Source: Candidatus Coprenecus pullicola
GTDB lineage: Bacteria; Bacteroidota; Bacteroidia; Bacteroidales; UBA932
DNA length: 36,844 nucleotides
Direction: 5' to 3'
Assembly (NCBI GenBank): GCA_018711925.1
Contig: DVHR01000077.1
Location: 1 to 36,844, forward strand
Of the stretch, positions 16,593 to 25,168 are shown one piece after another. Position 1 is the stretch's first letter. Each line of letters starts with the position of its first letter. Position numbers and translations under genes: made by a program. The notes beneath the pieces were generated by a model that was not told the origin of the DNA, searched no databases, and was given only the letters and a program-made list of their open reading frames with translations.

Positions 16593-17566
16593 TTGCGACG
16601 GTAGGTTATCTGGGTTGCAAACTCTTCCAGCATTGAAAGCCTCTCCTCTCCCAACGACAGAGCCTCAACTGTCTGCATGGCCTTATGGAAATAGTATTCG
16701 ATGGCTTTCTCTGCATTTTCCTTGACTCCCAGCTCGGTGAACAACTGTCGGGCAGCCGCTATCTTCTCTGCCGCATGATCCTCACCGAGACGGAAAATCT
16801 CCTCCAAACGTGCCTTCTGCTCTCCGACAGCAAGACGGACCGCCTCAACGTAAAGCCATGTCTTCTTGTTGTTCACGATATCCCCTCCGATATTCTTGCC
16901 GAAGACAGCGGGATCCCCGAAAGTGTCCAGATAGTCATCCGTTATCTGGAAAGCCAGACCAAGGTCATAACCGTAATTATACAGGGCATCGGCTGACTTC
17001 TCATCAGCCCCTCCCAGGACAGCACCCATCCTGGCCGCACCGGCTATCAAGGCCGAAGTCTTCAGACCTATCATCATGATATAGTCGTCCATAGTGACCA
17101 CCGGCATCGTCTCGTAATTCATATCGTACTGCTGACCCTCACACACCTTCCTGGCAATATCACTGAATATTCCCAGCACGTCACGCAGCTTGTCTGTCGG
17201 TGCCTTGCAGACATACTCGTAGGCCTGGATTGACATCACGTCACCCGAGAGGATGGCTATGTTCTCATTCCATTTCTTATAGACAGTGAGCTGGCCGCGC
17301 CTCAGATCCGCCTTGTCCATGATATCATCGTGGATAAGGGTAAACGAATGAAATATTTCCAGTCCCAGCGCAGGATACACCTGCGAGGCGTCTATCCCGT
17401 CCGAAAAGAGCGAGCAGGCCAGCAGGGCCAGACGCGGACGGATCCGCTTGCCGCCGATGGACATGGTGTATTCTATAGGTCTGTAAAGTTCCTCCGGATC
17501 CCCTTTCAAGTCCAGGGTGCCAATCCCGTTGGATACTATCTTGTCAATTTCAGCTAAGGTGTACAT
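16589..17566 (-). CDS. Polyprenyl (isoprenyl diphosphate) synthase
   Basis: With the start at ATG 17566 the protein has 325 residues, the usual length for trans-isoprenyl diphosphate synthases. An open frame continues to 17761, but its extra residues cross the promoter repeat at 17583-17638 and do not look like the family. GGKRIRPRLALL, the first aspartate-rich motif in LIHDDIMDKADLRRG (DDIMD near 79) and the second in QITDDYLDTFGD (near 210) are all present. The enzyme condenses isopentenyl diphosphate with allylic diphosphates at the membrane face. Whether it makes farnesyl, geranylgeranyl or longer chains cannot be read from the motifs with certainty. Transcription from the TATATTTG at 17591-17584 would leave a leader of about 11 nt. 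The U32 gene overlaps its end by 4 bp. Confidence 0.92.
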   Translation of the reverse strand: MYTLAEIDKIVSNGIGTLDLKGDPEELYRPIEYTMSIGGKRIRPRLALLACSLFSDGIDASQVYPALGLEIFHSFTLIHDDIMDKADLRRGQLTVYKKWNENIAILSGDVMSIQAYEYVCKAPTDKLRDVLGIFSDIARKVCEGQQYDMNYETMPVVTMDDYIMMIGLKTSALIAGAARMGAVLGGADEKSADALYNYGYDLGLAFQITDDYLDTFGDPAVFGKNIGGDIVNNKKTWLYVEAVRLAVGEQKARLEEIFRLGEDHAAEKIAAARQLFTELGVKENAEKAIEYYFHKAMQTVEALSLGEERLSMLEEFATQITYRRK

Positions 17567-17582
17567 AGTTTTTTTCAATCGT

Positions 17583-17638
17583 GCAAATATACGCAGAAGC
17601 CGAGAGCAATGCAAATGAACTTGTTCGGTTTGCACTGC
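17583..17638 (-). repeat. Dispersed promoter-bearing repeat, copy 1
   Basis: The 32 bp at 17583-17614 are identical to 32468-32499 and include GCAAATATACGCAGAAGCCG and AGAGCAATGCAA. About 20 bp further both share TGCCGAGGCG. Copy 1 also has an inverted repeat: GCAATGCAAA (17606-17615) with TTTGCACTGC (17629-17638), one mismatch. The element sits immediately upstream of a minus-strand gene, as does copy 2. Confidence 0.85.
17584..17615 (-). promoter_or_regulatory. Promoter of the polyprenyl synthase within the dispersed repeat
   Basis: On the minus strand TTTG (17615-17612), 20 bp, TATATTTG (17591-17584). The -33 box overlaps one arm of the inverted repeat, which could let a protein or DNA structure affect initiation. 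Confidence 0.65.
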
Positions 17639-17711
17639 CGAGGCGTGAACAGTATAAATGACGAAGTCAAATATACGCAAAATTTGTATCTTCGCGCCAC
17701 AAAAGAAGCAC

Positions 17712-18683
17712 ATGGGAGAGAACAGAATACAGACCGGGACCGCAACCGTGGTCAAAAACACCGGCAGCCACTATTTGCTGTCGGAGCTGCCTGAATGGCG
17801 GCCGTTCAATGCGGTAGTAAGAGGCAAGCTGCGGCTGAGCGGCTCGACCGCCACCAATCCGGTAGCAGTGGGAGACCGCGTGGAGTATTCCGCAGCGGCA
17901 AGCCCGGATGGAGAGCCGACAGAAGAAGCTGTGATAACAAAAGTGCTTCCACGGAAAAACTACGTCATCCGCAAGTCCACCAACCTCTCCCGCCAATGCC
18001 ACATCCTGGCCGCCAACATAGACATGGCCTACCTTATCGTCACACTCGACTGTCCAGACACCAAATGGCCCTTCATTGACCGCTTTCTCGTCACCTGCGA
18101 GGCCTATAAAGTACCCGTCACCATCATCCTCAACAAGACAGACCTCTACAGGGACAACGAGGAACTGGCTGCAAAAAGCGAGCTCTTTCACAGCATCTAC
18201 ACCGATGCCGGATACTCGATAATGGACATCTCCGTCCTCACAGGCGAAGGTATTGACGACCTGCGGGTAAAATGCAACGCGGGCGGCATCTCCATGTTCA
18301 GCGGAGTATCTGGAGTGGGCAAATCATCACTTATCAAGGCAATAGACCCGTCTCTCGACCCCAGGACATCGGAGATATCGGACAAATACCGGCAGGGAAA
18401 GCACACCACCACCTTCTACGAGATATATCCCGTTCACGGAGGCGGGTTCATCATCGACACCCCGGGAATCAGGGGTTTCGGTCTGGTGGACATCGAGCCG
18501 GAAGAAATTTCCACCTATTTCCCGGAAATGCTCCGCGTCGCCGACAACTGCCGCTACAAGCCCTGCACCCACACACACGAGCCCGGCTGCGCGGTAATCC
18601 AGGCCGTTGAGGAGGGCACAATATCGCCCGAACGCTATACATCCTATCTCGGAATGTTGGACGAGGAAGGGAAATACCGGTAA
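17712..18683 (+). CDS. rsgA: Ribosome small subunit-dependent GTPase A
   Basis: With the start at ATG 17712 the protein has 323 residues, normal for RsgA. An upstream in-frame extension to 17658 was not used because it crosses the likely promoter region (TATCTTCG at 17687-17694) and is not family-like. The order is an OB-fold N-terminus (GTATVVKNTGSHYLL), then a circularly permuted GTPase with G4 LNKTDLY first, G1 SGVSGVGKSSL near 198 and G3 DTPGIRGFG later. A zinc-binding tail follows with C-x5-C-x-H-x5-C in CRYKPCTHTHEPGC. RsgA assists late maturation of the 30S subunit. The MATE transporter starts 32 bp downstream on the same strand. Confidence 0.95.
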   Translation: MGENRIQTGTATVVKNTGSHYLLSELPEWRPFNAVVRGKLRLSGSTATNPVAVGDRVEYSAAASPDGEPTEEAVITKVLPRKNYVIRKSTNLSRQCHILAANIDMAYLIVTLDCPDTKWPFIDRFLVTCEAYKVPVTIILNKTDLYRDNEELAAKSELFHSIYTDAGYSIMDISVLTGEGIDDLRVKCNAGGISMFSGVSGVGKSSLIKAIDPSLDPRTSEISDKYRQGKHTTTFYEIYPVHGGGFIIDTPGIRGFGLVDIEPEEISTYFPEMLRVADNCRYKPCTHTHEPGCAVIQAVEEGTISPERYTSYLGMLDEEGKYR

Positions 18684-18715
18684 GCCGCAAGCCCGCAGCA
18701 GAAGATTTTCAGGAA

Positions 18716-20050
18716 ATGAGAAAAGCAGAAAAACGCATAGCTTCCCCGTCTATGAACGGCAGAATTCTCAGGCTGGCAGTGCCGAGCATCCTGGCCAACA
18801 TCACTGTTCCTCTGGTGGGAATGGTGGACATCGCCGTATCAGGCCGTCTCGGCAACGTGGCCGCTATCGGCGCCATCGCAGTAGGCTCCATGCTCTTCGA
18901 CCTGCTGTACTGGAACTTCGGTTTCCTGCGGGTCGGCACGGGAGGCCTGACCGCCCAGGCCTACGGCCGCAAGGACATGGCCGGAGCCATAAGGTATTTC
19001 GTCCAGGGAGAATCGACCGCCCTGCTCTCGGCTACTTTCCTGATAGCCATCCAGTGGCTGTTCGTCGAGACAGCATTTATGTTCATAGACTGTTCGGGAG
19101 AAGTGCAGGAACTGGCCCGCAAGTATTTCTTCATCCGCATCTGGGACGCGCCGGCCACCCTGTCGCTGATGGTCTTCAAGGGCTGGTTCATAGGCATGCA
19201 GAATACCGTCTTTCCGATGATAGTGGACATGACCGTCAACATAGTCAACCTCTCGGCCAGCATCTGGCTGGGCCTGCACACTCCCCTCGGATTCGCAGGA
19301 GTGGCCCTCGGTACGGTCATTGCACAGTACACAGGCCTCATCCTGGCCTCTGTTCTGATGCTCATCCACTACCGCAAGCTGTTCAGATACGTCAACATAA
19401 AGCGGGACGTGAAATTCAAGTATATGAAATCATTCTACGTCCTCAACGCCAACCTCTTCCTGCGTTCACTCTGTTTCATGCTCATTTACTGCGGATTCAC
19501 CTCACTTGCCGCCCACTACGGCGACGTACAGCTGGCCGTAAGCACCATCATCATGAAGCTGCTGATGCTGTACTCCTACATCCTGGACGGATTCGCATAC
19601 GCCGGCGAGGCACTTACGGGACGCTACATCGGAGCCCAGGACAAGCCGTCACTGCACAAGGCAGTCCGCCTGCTATTCATCTGGACTGCAGGACTGGCAG
19701 TTATCTCGACCGTGGCCTACGGCATCGGCGGACAGTGGATGGTCAGTATGATGACCACGGAGACCGATGTCATCGATGCATCAAGACCTTACATGATATG
19801 GCTGGTGATCATGCCGGCATTCAGCTGCCTGGCCTTCATGTGGGACGGCATCTTCATCGGAGCAACAGCGGCCAGAGCTATCCGCAACGGCATGATCTGG
19901 GCCTGCGCCTCCTTCTACGTCTGCTATTTCGCATTCAGGGGCGTCATGGGCATCCAGGCCCTCTACATGGCCTATTTCGCCCACCTCATCGCCCGCGACG
20001 TCTACATGACCGCCACCGCCCGCCGCCACGTCTTCTCCCGCATACATTAA
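18716..20050 (+). CDS. MATE family efflux transporter (DinF-like)
   Basis: A 444-residue integral membrane protein with about twelve hydrophobic segments. The N-terminal half opens with RILRLAVPSILANITVPLVG and VDIAVSGRLGNVAAIGAIAVG, the usual MATE start, and LRVGTGGLTAQAYGRKD, a conserved loop. The second half repeats the design, with SYILDGFAYAGEALTGRYIGA, the DinF-branch signature. MATE proteins export cationic drugs or metabolites using Na+ or H+ gradients; the substrate here is unknown. It lies 32 bp behind rsgA and is probably co-transcribed from the rsgA promoter. The convergent S41 protease gene ends 203 bp further on, with a hairpin between them. Confidence 0.93.
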   Translation: MRKAEKRIASPSMNGRILRLAVPSILANITVPLVGMVDIAVSGRLGNVAAIGAIAVGSMLFDLLYWNFGFLRVGTGGLTAQAYGRKDMAGAIRYFVQGESTALLSATFLIAIQWLFVETAFMFIDCSGEVQELARKYFFIRIWDAPATLSLMVFKGWFIGMQNTVFPMIVDMTVNIVNLSASIWLGLHTPLGFAGVALGTVIAQYTGLILASVLMLIHYRKLFRYVNIKRDVKFKYMKSFYVLNANLFLRSLCFMLIYCGFTSLAAHYGDVQLAVSTIIMKLLMLYSYILDGFAYAGEALTGRYIGAQDKPSLHKAVRLLFIWTAGLAVISTVAYGIGGQWMVSMMTTETDVIDASRPYMIWLVIMPAFSCLAFMWDGIFIGATAARAIRNGMIWACASFYVCYFAFRGVMGIQALYMAYFAHLIARDVYMTATARRHVFSRIH

Positions 20051-20142
20051 TGCGGAGAAGCGCCATGCCACATGACAACCGCCCCATGAAGCATCCGTGC
20101 CAGCCACAATCCACTAACAATCACCATCTTATCTAAAAAGCA

Positions 20143-20180
20143 GATGCTGCATGGCCTGAAAAAACATGGCATACAGCATC
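20143..20180. terminator. Hairpin between convergent MATE and S41 protease genes
   Basis: GATGCTGCATGGCC (20143-20156) pairs imperfectly with TGGCATACAGCATC (20167-20180), with an A-rich loop. Position between two convergent stops supports a bidirectional terminator. The flanking T content is modest. Confidence 0.5.
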
Positions 20181-20253
20181 CGTTTATTAAGCAACTCTCT
20201 TATTATCAACCCATTACACTCAACAAGACTGCTTCATGGGTAAGATGTGCAGA

Positions 20254-21936
20254 CTACTCGGCCTTCTCCTCACCGGCTTCCTGAGATACCGGGAAAGGAA
20301 CGGTGCCGTCCCAAAGCTCAAGAGCCTTGACCAGCTGGGTATCCTGACGGAGAGCGGACTCGACCCCGCCGCGGCGCAGATAGTACTTCAATGCTATCTC
20401 ATCCTCCAGCAGCGGCTTGATGCGGGACTTGCCCGCCAACAGGAATTCCTCCTTGGTCAGGGAAATGCGGTCCAGCAGCTCCTCCATCTCCTCGTCCAGA
20501 CCCTCGAGGTTCTCTCCCAGGCCCTCGCGCTCAGCCGCCTCCAGTACGCTCTCCATCTCTATCTGAGCCTCCGTCCTGGCATCGAAGTCCTTCTGCGAGG
20601 CAAACCTTACGAAATCCTCATACTCCTCATCGGTAAGCCTGAATTCCCCGGCAGGAGCTATGCTGTCATGCGCGTTGAAGTACTTTATAGCATAATCGCT
20701 CAGGACATTGCTGTAAATCATAGAGAGGATGGGACGGCTGTACGTATCCGGCTCCACTATGATATCGGGAGTGATTCCGCCTCCGTCATAGACAGGACGG
20801 CCTCCTTTAGTCCTGAACTCCTTTTTAAGAGAGTCAGGGACGGTTCCCACACTGCCGTCCTCATTGCGGTGACTGTAATCTATGGCCTGAACACAGCGGC
20901 CGCTGGGTGTATAGTATTTAGCAGTTGTCACTTTAAGTGAGGTATTATATCCAACGGGACGGATAGTCTGCACCAAACCCTTGCCATAAGTGCGGATACC
21001 GGCGACAGCAGCCCGGTCCATATCCTGCAGAGCTCCGGCAACTATCTCGGAAGACGACGCCGAACCAGAGTTGACCATCACCATCAAAGGCATCAGGGTG
21101 TCCACCGGAGCAGTCTCGGTCCTGTACTCGAAATGAGTCTCAGGATGCTTGCCCCTGGCCGAAACCACCAGCGAGCCTTTCGGAACGAACATTGAGACAA
21201 TGTTCACCGCCTCGTCCATGAGTCCGCCCCCATTGCCTCGGAGGTCAAGTACCAGCCGCTTCATCCTGCCGTCAGCCTTAAGGGACTCCAGTGCCCTGCG
21301 GACATCCTTGGAGCCGTCCTGGGTAAATCCGCCTATCTGGATATAGCCGGTCGAGTCATTCAGGAACCCATAATACACCACGTCCGGAATATGTATCCTC
21401 TCACGGGTCAGGGCCACATCCACGGTATCCCCGCCGCGCCCCTTGACCACAGTCATATTGAGCACCGTACCCGGACGCCCCCTCATCTTCCCGCTGCACT
21501 GGTCTACAGGCAGATCCTTGGTACTCACTCCCTCAATGGCGACGATGGTGTCCCCCGGATTGAGTCCTGCCTTTATGGCCGCCGAACCCTCATACGGCTC
21601 AGCGATAATTATATAGCCGGCCGGTGTCTTCTGAATCAAAGCCCCCACTCCACCGTAACTGGCTGTAGTCATAATATCCAGAGCCTCCTCATTTTCCTCC
21701 GGAATAAACACGGTATACGGGTCCAGTGTGGAGAGCATCTCATCTATACCTTTGTGTATCAGCTCATCCAGCTTAACCGAATCCACATATTGAGACTCCA
21801 GGGTCCTGAGAATCATGGACTGTATTTCCAGATACTTCCCGGTATTGAACTCCTCCGACTGCGCATATACGGAGAAAACAGCCGCAACTGTTACCGCTGC
21901 GGACATCAACGTCTTCTTAAAAATGCCTGTAAACAT
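20254..21936 (-). CDS. S41 family C-terminal processing peptidase (CtpA-like)
   Basis: A 560-residue exported serine protease. The N-terminal hydrophobic segment ends in FSVYAQSEE, a plausible signal peptidase site, placing it in the periplasm. A PDZ domain (about 90-170) contains YGGVGALIQ and AIKAGLNPGDTIVAIEG. The S41 catalytic domain has VLDLRGNGGGLMDEAV, the nucleophile serine in SGSASSSEIV near 294 and the general-base lysine in TYGKGLVQT near 319; the 25-residue gap is normal. The tail (about 400-560) is Glu-rich and alpha-helical, as in Bacteroidota homologues. It should trim or degrade periplasmic proteins. A -7-like TATTTTTG lies at 21969-21962 on the minus strand. The neighbouring CobW-type gene ends 43 bp upstream. 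Confidence 0.94.
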   Translation of the reverse strand: MFTGIFKKTLMSAAVTVAAVFSVYAQSEEFNTGKYLEIQSMILRTLESQYVDSVKLDELIHKGIDEMLSTLDPYTVFIPEENEEALDIMTTASYGGVGALIQKTPAGYIIIAEPYEGSAAIKAGLNPGDTIVAIEGVSTKDLPVDQCSGKMRGRPGTVLNMTVVKGRGGDTVDVALTRERIHIPDVVYYGFLNDSTGYIQIGGFTQDGSKDVRRALESLKADGRMKRLVLDLRGNGGGLMDEAVNIVSMFVPKGSLVVSARGKHPETHFEYRTETAPVDTLMPLMVMVNSGSASSSEIVAGALQDMDRAAVAGIRTYGKGLVQTIRPVGYNTSLKVTTAKYYTPSGRCVQAIDYSHRNEDGSVGTVPDSLKKEFRTKGGRPVYDGGGITPDIIVEPDTYSRPILSMIYSNVLSDYAIKYFNAHDSIAPAGEFRLTDEEYEDFVRFASQKDFDARTEAQIEMESVLEAAEREGLGENLEGLDEEMEELLDRISLTKEEFLLAGKSRIKPLLEDEIALKYYLRRGGVESALRQDTQLVKALELWDGTVPFPVSQEAGEEKAE

Positions 21937-21979
21937 TATCTTTTATATTCAATTATTCTGACAAAAATAACCATTTTGT

Positions 21980-23218
21980 TTAAAATTCTGCGTCAAGGGT
22001 GAGGCAGAAGTCGAGGTCCTGCTTTATCCTCTCCACATCCATATGGCGGCCGATGAAGACTATTTTCTGCATACGGTCGCCATAGTATTCATCCCAGTCG
22101 CGGGAAAAGCCGGGATCCTGGGCTTTAAGCTGTTCCAGCTCGTCCTCGGGGGCCGTGGCATACCACTGGCCGGCCTCCTTGAGCTGCTTCTGGCGTCCCG
22201 CCTGCTCGAACATATAGGACATGTCCGGGTCCTGAGAGAAGTAGCAGATGCCCTTTGCCCGTATGACCTCCTTTGGCCAGTACTTTACGACAAAATTGTC
22301 GAACTTGTTGATGTCGAATGCCGGACGGCGGTAATAGACAAAGGTGCCTATGCCGTATTCCTCCGCCTCGCCCTCTTCGTGGTCATGGTCGTGATGATGG
22401 TGATGACCGTGGTCGTGAGCATCGTCGTCTTGTCCGGGGTGATGATGCTCATGTTCCCTGGCCTCGGCCTCTTCCTCGTCAGTAGGAACGGACTCGATAC
22501 CCTGAATCCAGCCGGCCGATGCCGCCACCTGATTGTAGCTGAACATCCGGGTATTGAGGATTGAGTCCAGCTCTATCCCGGCCCAGTCACATTCCATAAT
22601 CCTGGCCGACGGCTGTATCGCCCTGACAATCCTGCGTATGCGCTCCAACTCCTCAGGCATGATTTCCGACGCCTTATTGACGAGGACGATATTGCAGAAC
22701 TCAAGCTGCTGTATTATAAGGTTCTCAATGTCATCCTCCCCTATATCCTGCTTTGTCAGACTGTCACCGCAGGCAAACTCATCCCTCATGCGAAGAGCGT
22801 CCACCACCGTCACTATACAGTCCAGGCGTGGATAACCGTACTCCTTGAGTCTCGAATCCACCCTCGGCATTGAGCATATCGTCCTGGCTATCGGCTCAGG
22901 CTCGCATATCCCGCTGGCCTCTATCACTATATAGTCGAACTTCTGCGATCTGACAAGCTCGAAAAGCTGCTCCATCAGGTCAGTCTTGAGGGTACAGCAT
23001 ATACAGCCGTTCTGCAGCGCCACGAGGCTGTCGTCCTGAGAGCCCACCACTCCTCCTTTCTGAATCAGGGCCGCATCTATGTTCACCTCTCCCAGGTCAT
23101 TGACTATCACCGCAAATCTGATTCCCTTCCTATTGGATAGTATCCTGTTAACCAATGTTGTCTTTCCGCTGCCAAGATATCCTGTCAAGAGCAGTACAGG
23201 CGTTTCTTTATTTTCCAT
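21980..23218 (-). CDS. CobW/G3E-family GTPase with His-rich metal-binding loop
   Basis: A 412-residue G3E P-loop GTPase. G1 is GYLGSGKTTL (residues 13-22); the metal-binding CxCC is in NGCICCTLK near 70; ExSG is in VIEASGICEP; and LVNKASEI supplies G4. The C-terminal CobW_C domain follows with RAKGICYFSQD. Between the domains (about 250-285) is a stretch rich in His, Asp and Glu with runs such as HGHHHHHDHDH. Such loops in COG0523 proteins bind Zn, Ni or Co, and the family is seen as metallochaperones that deliver metal at GTP cost. Which metal is not stated by the sequence, and I saw no clear Zur or other operator. A -7-like TAAATTTG (23250-23243) abuts the promoter of the divergent TPR gene. 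Confidence 0.9.
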   Translation of the reverse strand: MENKETPVLLLTGYLGSGKTTLVNRILSNRKGIRFAVIVNDLGEVNIDAALIQKGGVVGSQDDSLVALQNGCICCTLKTDLMEQLFELVRSQKFDYIVIEASGICEPEPIARTICSMPRVDSRLKEYGYPRLDCIVTVVDALRMRDEFACGDSLTKQDIGEDDIENLIIQQLEFCNIVLVNKASEIMPEELERIRRIVRAIQPSARIMECDWAGIELDSILNTRMFSYNQVAASAGWIQGIESVPTDEEEAEAREHEHHHPGQDDDAHDHGHHHHHDHDHEEGEAEEYGIGTFVYYRRPAFDINKFDNFVVKYWPKEVIRAKGICYFSQDPDMSYMFEQAGRQKQLKEAGQWYATAPEDELEQLKAQDPGFSRDWDEYYGDRMQKIVFIGRHMDVERIKQDLDFCLTLDAEF

Positions 23219-23234
23219 ATATCGTGACTTTTTC

Positions 23235-23250
23235 TATTTTTGCAAATTTA
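23235..23250. promoter_or_regulatory. Abutting head-to-head -7 elements of two divergent genes
   Basis: TATTTTTG (23235-23242, plus strand, for the TPR lipoprotein) directly touches CAAATTTA (23243-23250), which reads TAAATTTG on the minus strand for the CobW-type gene. The -33 partners are weak on both sides. Polymerase could not occupy both boxes together. Confidence 0.5.
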
Positions 23251-23269
23251 GCAAGCATTTAAAACCTAA

Positions 23270-24970
23270 ATGAAACGTTTTCTGAAAATATTTCTCACTG
23301 TCGCAGCATGCTGCACGGTATGTTCATGCAATAAGGATACCACAAACAGTGTCAGCGGCATTCTGGCAGCCGCCGACTCCATAATGTCTGACAGTCCGGA
23401 AAAGGCTCTGGAATACCTGTCAAGTCTTGACAGTACGGTCACAGCCGGCATAAACCGTAAGGAACTGGCCATGTACACACTGCTCATGACGGAAGCAAGA
23501 TACCAATGCTGGCTGCCGGTCGCCAGTGACACAGCCATCCATAAAGCGGTGACCTACTTCAGGGAAAAAGGGCCGGAGTCCATGTACTCCAGAGCCCTGA
23601 TAATGCAAGGTGCCGTCAATATGGAAAGAGGTCAATTCATCTCAGCCCTGAAATCCTACAAGACGGCCGAACCTGTCATAGCCGCAAGCGGAGACTTACT
23701 GGAACTTGGACTGCTGCACACAAGGATAGGGGAACTCTTCCAGATGTCGTTCGTCAACAAGCAGTCCGCGATATCCAGATACAAACAGGCCCTGGACTGT
23801 TTCAGACAGACCGGTCTGACAGACCGCATAATGTTCGGAGACCTTACTTTGGCCAGAGTCATGCTGTTTGACTCCACTGATGCGGCGCTGCCGTACATAA
23901 AAGAAGGCTCTGCCCTAGCCGAGAAGCTGGGAGACGACGACATGCGCCTGATCGGCTATGAGCTTGAGACGCACTATTACGATCTCAAGCATCTGCCGGA
24001 CAGTGTAATATACACGGCCACAACCGCACTGCGCGGACACGACTCTGATGACTCCCAGATGCAGTCCGTCATAGAAAGCATGCGTATCTGCCTCCTTAAA
24101 GCATACACAGACAAAGGAATGACAGAAGAGGCCTCCGATATCGCATCGCTTATCTGCACGGACAACTGCGACAGACAGACTTACCATTATATACAGTCAT
24201 TGTTGGCAGCAAGTAGACAAGACTGGAAATCCGCACTGGAACATGAAAGGATATCCGAGAGCATAGCCGACAGCCTTATGGAAGCCGGCTTCGGCATGCA
24301 TCTGAAAGGAGTAGAGAACAACTACGAGAACACTCTCCTGGAACAAAGCTACTTCTCATTGCGTTCCAGATATTTTTCATATCTTATGGTTTTCTCCTGC
24401 TTTGTCTGCATAATTATCATAGCCGGCCTGATTATCTACTTCAAGAACATCACCCTAAGGCATGAGGTGGAGAAAAGTACCGACATCATCCGAAGTCTGA
24501 GCGAGGGCCGGCTGGACATCAATGATGAGACTGACAAGCAGAATCGGGATAACAAAAATGCCTCCAACAAGGAGAGCATCGCCATTTCAGAGGAAATGCT
24601 AAAAGTAACGGACGAACTGATGGAAGCGTATTATAAATACGGACGCACCAAAGCCATTGCCGGCTATGTGAAAAACATACTGGAGAAACACTTCCCGCAA
24701 GACGACACCATGACCCGTGTCCGCAAGATAGTAGACGCCACGTATCCCGGCTTCCTGTCATCATTGGAAAAAGAGCACCCAACCCTGAAGGGAAAAGACA
24801 TATACACAATATCCCTTATGGTCTGCGGTTTTTCCACCGGAACAATATGCGCCCTCAGACGCATATCAGAAAGTTCGCTGTACGTGGAAAAATCCAGAAT
24901 CGCAAAGAAGATAGGCACAGGAATGCGGCTGTCAGAATTCATTTCAGAAGCCTTGAATGCAAGAAAATAA
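23270..24970 (+). CDS. TPR lipoprotein with internal membrane segment and HTH-like tail, copy 1
   Basis: A 566-residue protein starting with MKRFLKIF and a hydrophobic stretch ending in TVCSC (Cys 20), a probable lipobox. Residues ~30-350 are helical pairs of TPR type, for example ALIMQGAVNMERGQFISALK and LLELGLLHTRIGELF. A strong membrane segment lies at about 368-390. It is followed by a charged helical region (~395-480) and a tail with HPTLKGKDIYTISLMVCG and SSLYVEKSRIAKKIG, resembling a decayed LuxR-type helix-turn-helix seen at the end of similar Bacteroidota proteins. This implies a periplasmic TPR sensor joined to a cytoplasmic effector. Function is not established. A paralogue with the same layout begins at 35289. 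The TATTTTTG at 23235-23242 would give a ~21-nt leader. Confidence 0.85.
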   Translation: MKRFLKIFLTVAACCTVCSCNKDTTNSVSGILAAADSIMSDSPEKALEYLSSLDSTVTAGINRKELAMYTLLMTEARYQCWLPVASDTAIHKAVTYFREKGPESMYSRALIMQGAVNMERGQFISALKSYKTAEPVIAASGDLLELGLLHTRIGELFQMSFVNKQSAISRYKQALDCFRQTGLTDRIMFGDLTLARVMLFDSTDAALPYIKEGSALAEKLGDDDMRLIGYELETHYYDLKHLPDSVIYTATTALRGHDSDDSQMQSVIESMRICLLKAYTDKGMTEEASDIASLICTDNCDRQTYHYIQSLLAASRQDWKSALEHERISESIADSLMEAGFGMHLKGVENNYENTLLEQSYFSLRSRYFSYLMVFSCFVCIIIIAGLIIYFKNITLRHEVEKSTDIIRSLSEGRLDINDETDKQNRDNKNASNKESIAISEEMLKVTDELMEAYYKYGRTKAIAGYVKNILEKHFPQDDTMTRVRKIVDATYPGFLSSLEKEHPTLKGKDIYTISLMVCGFSTGTICALRRISESSLYVEKSRIAKKIGTGMRLSEFISEALNARK

Positions 24971-25131
24971 TCTTAGCAGACACCCATTCGCACGACTAAC
25001 AGTAGATTGATGTAAATCAGGGCATTACACAGATTTTTACGAATTAAGGCAAAGGCTTTCCATCTTAACAAAAGCCCATATCTCATTAAGATTAAGCACA
25101 TTAAAGGAAAGGCTATTCTAAGATTATTTAT

Positions 25132-25162
25132 TTTGCGCGGAGGTCAGATAAAGGTACATTTG
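25132..25162 (+). promoter_or_regulatory. Canonical promoter with no protein gene behind it
   Basis: TTTG (25132-25135), exactly 19 bp, TACATTTG (25155-25162): a textbook Bacteroidota promoter on the plus strand. The nearest downstream plus-strand gene is rsgA-like distance away or more (feoAB at 32614); the next gene, GH3, is convergent. The expected start point is near 25169. It may drive the candidate small RNA that follows. Confidence 0.65.
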
Positions 25163-25168
25163 TACAGC

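Noticed and set aside
17658..17711. N-terminal extension of RsgA
   Set aside because: Overlaps the likely -7 element and gives residues unlike the family; ATG 17712 fits.
17567..17761. N-terminal extension of the polyprenyl synthase
   Set aside because: Crosses the promoter repeat and is not family-like; the ATG at 17566 gives the normal length.
18607..20136. 509-codon plus-strand frame overlapping the MATE gene
   Set aside because: Rich in Arg, His and Pro without hydrophobic segments; the overlapping frame is a clear MATE protein.
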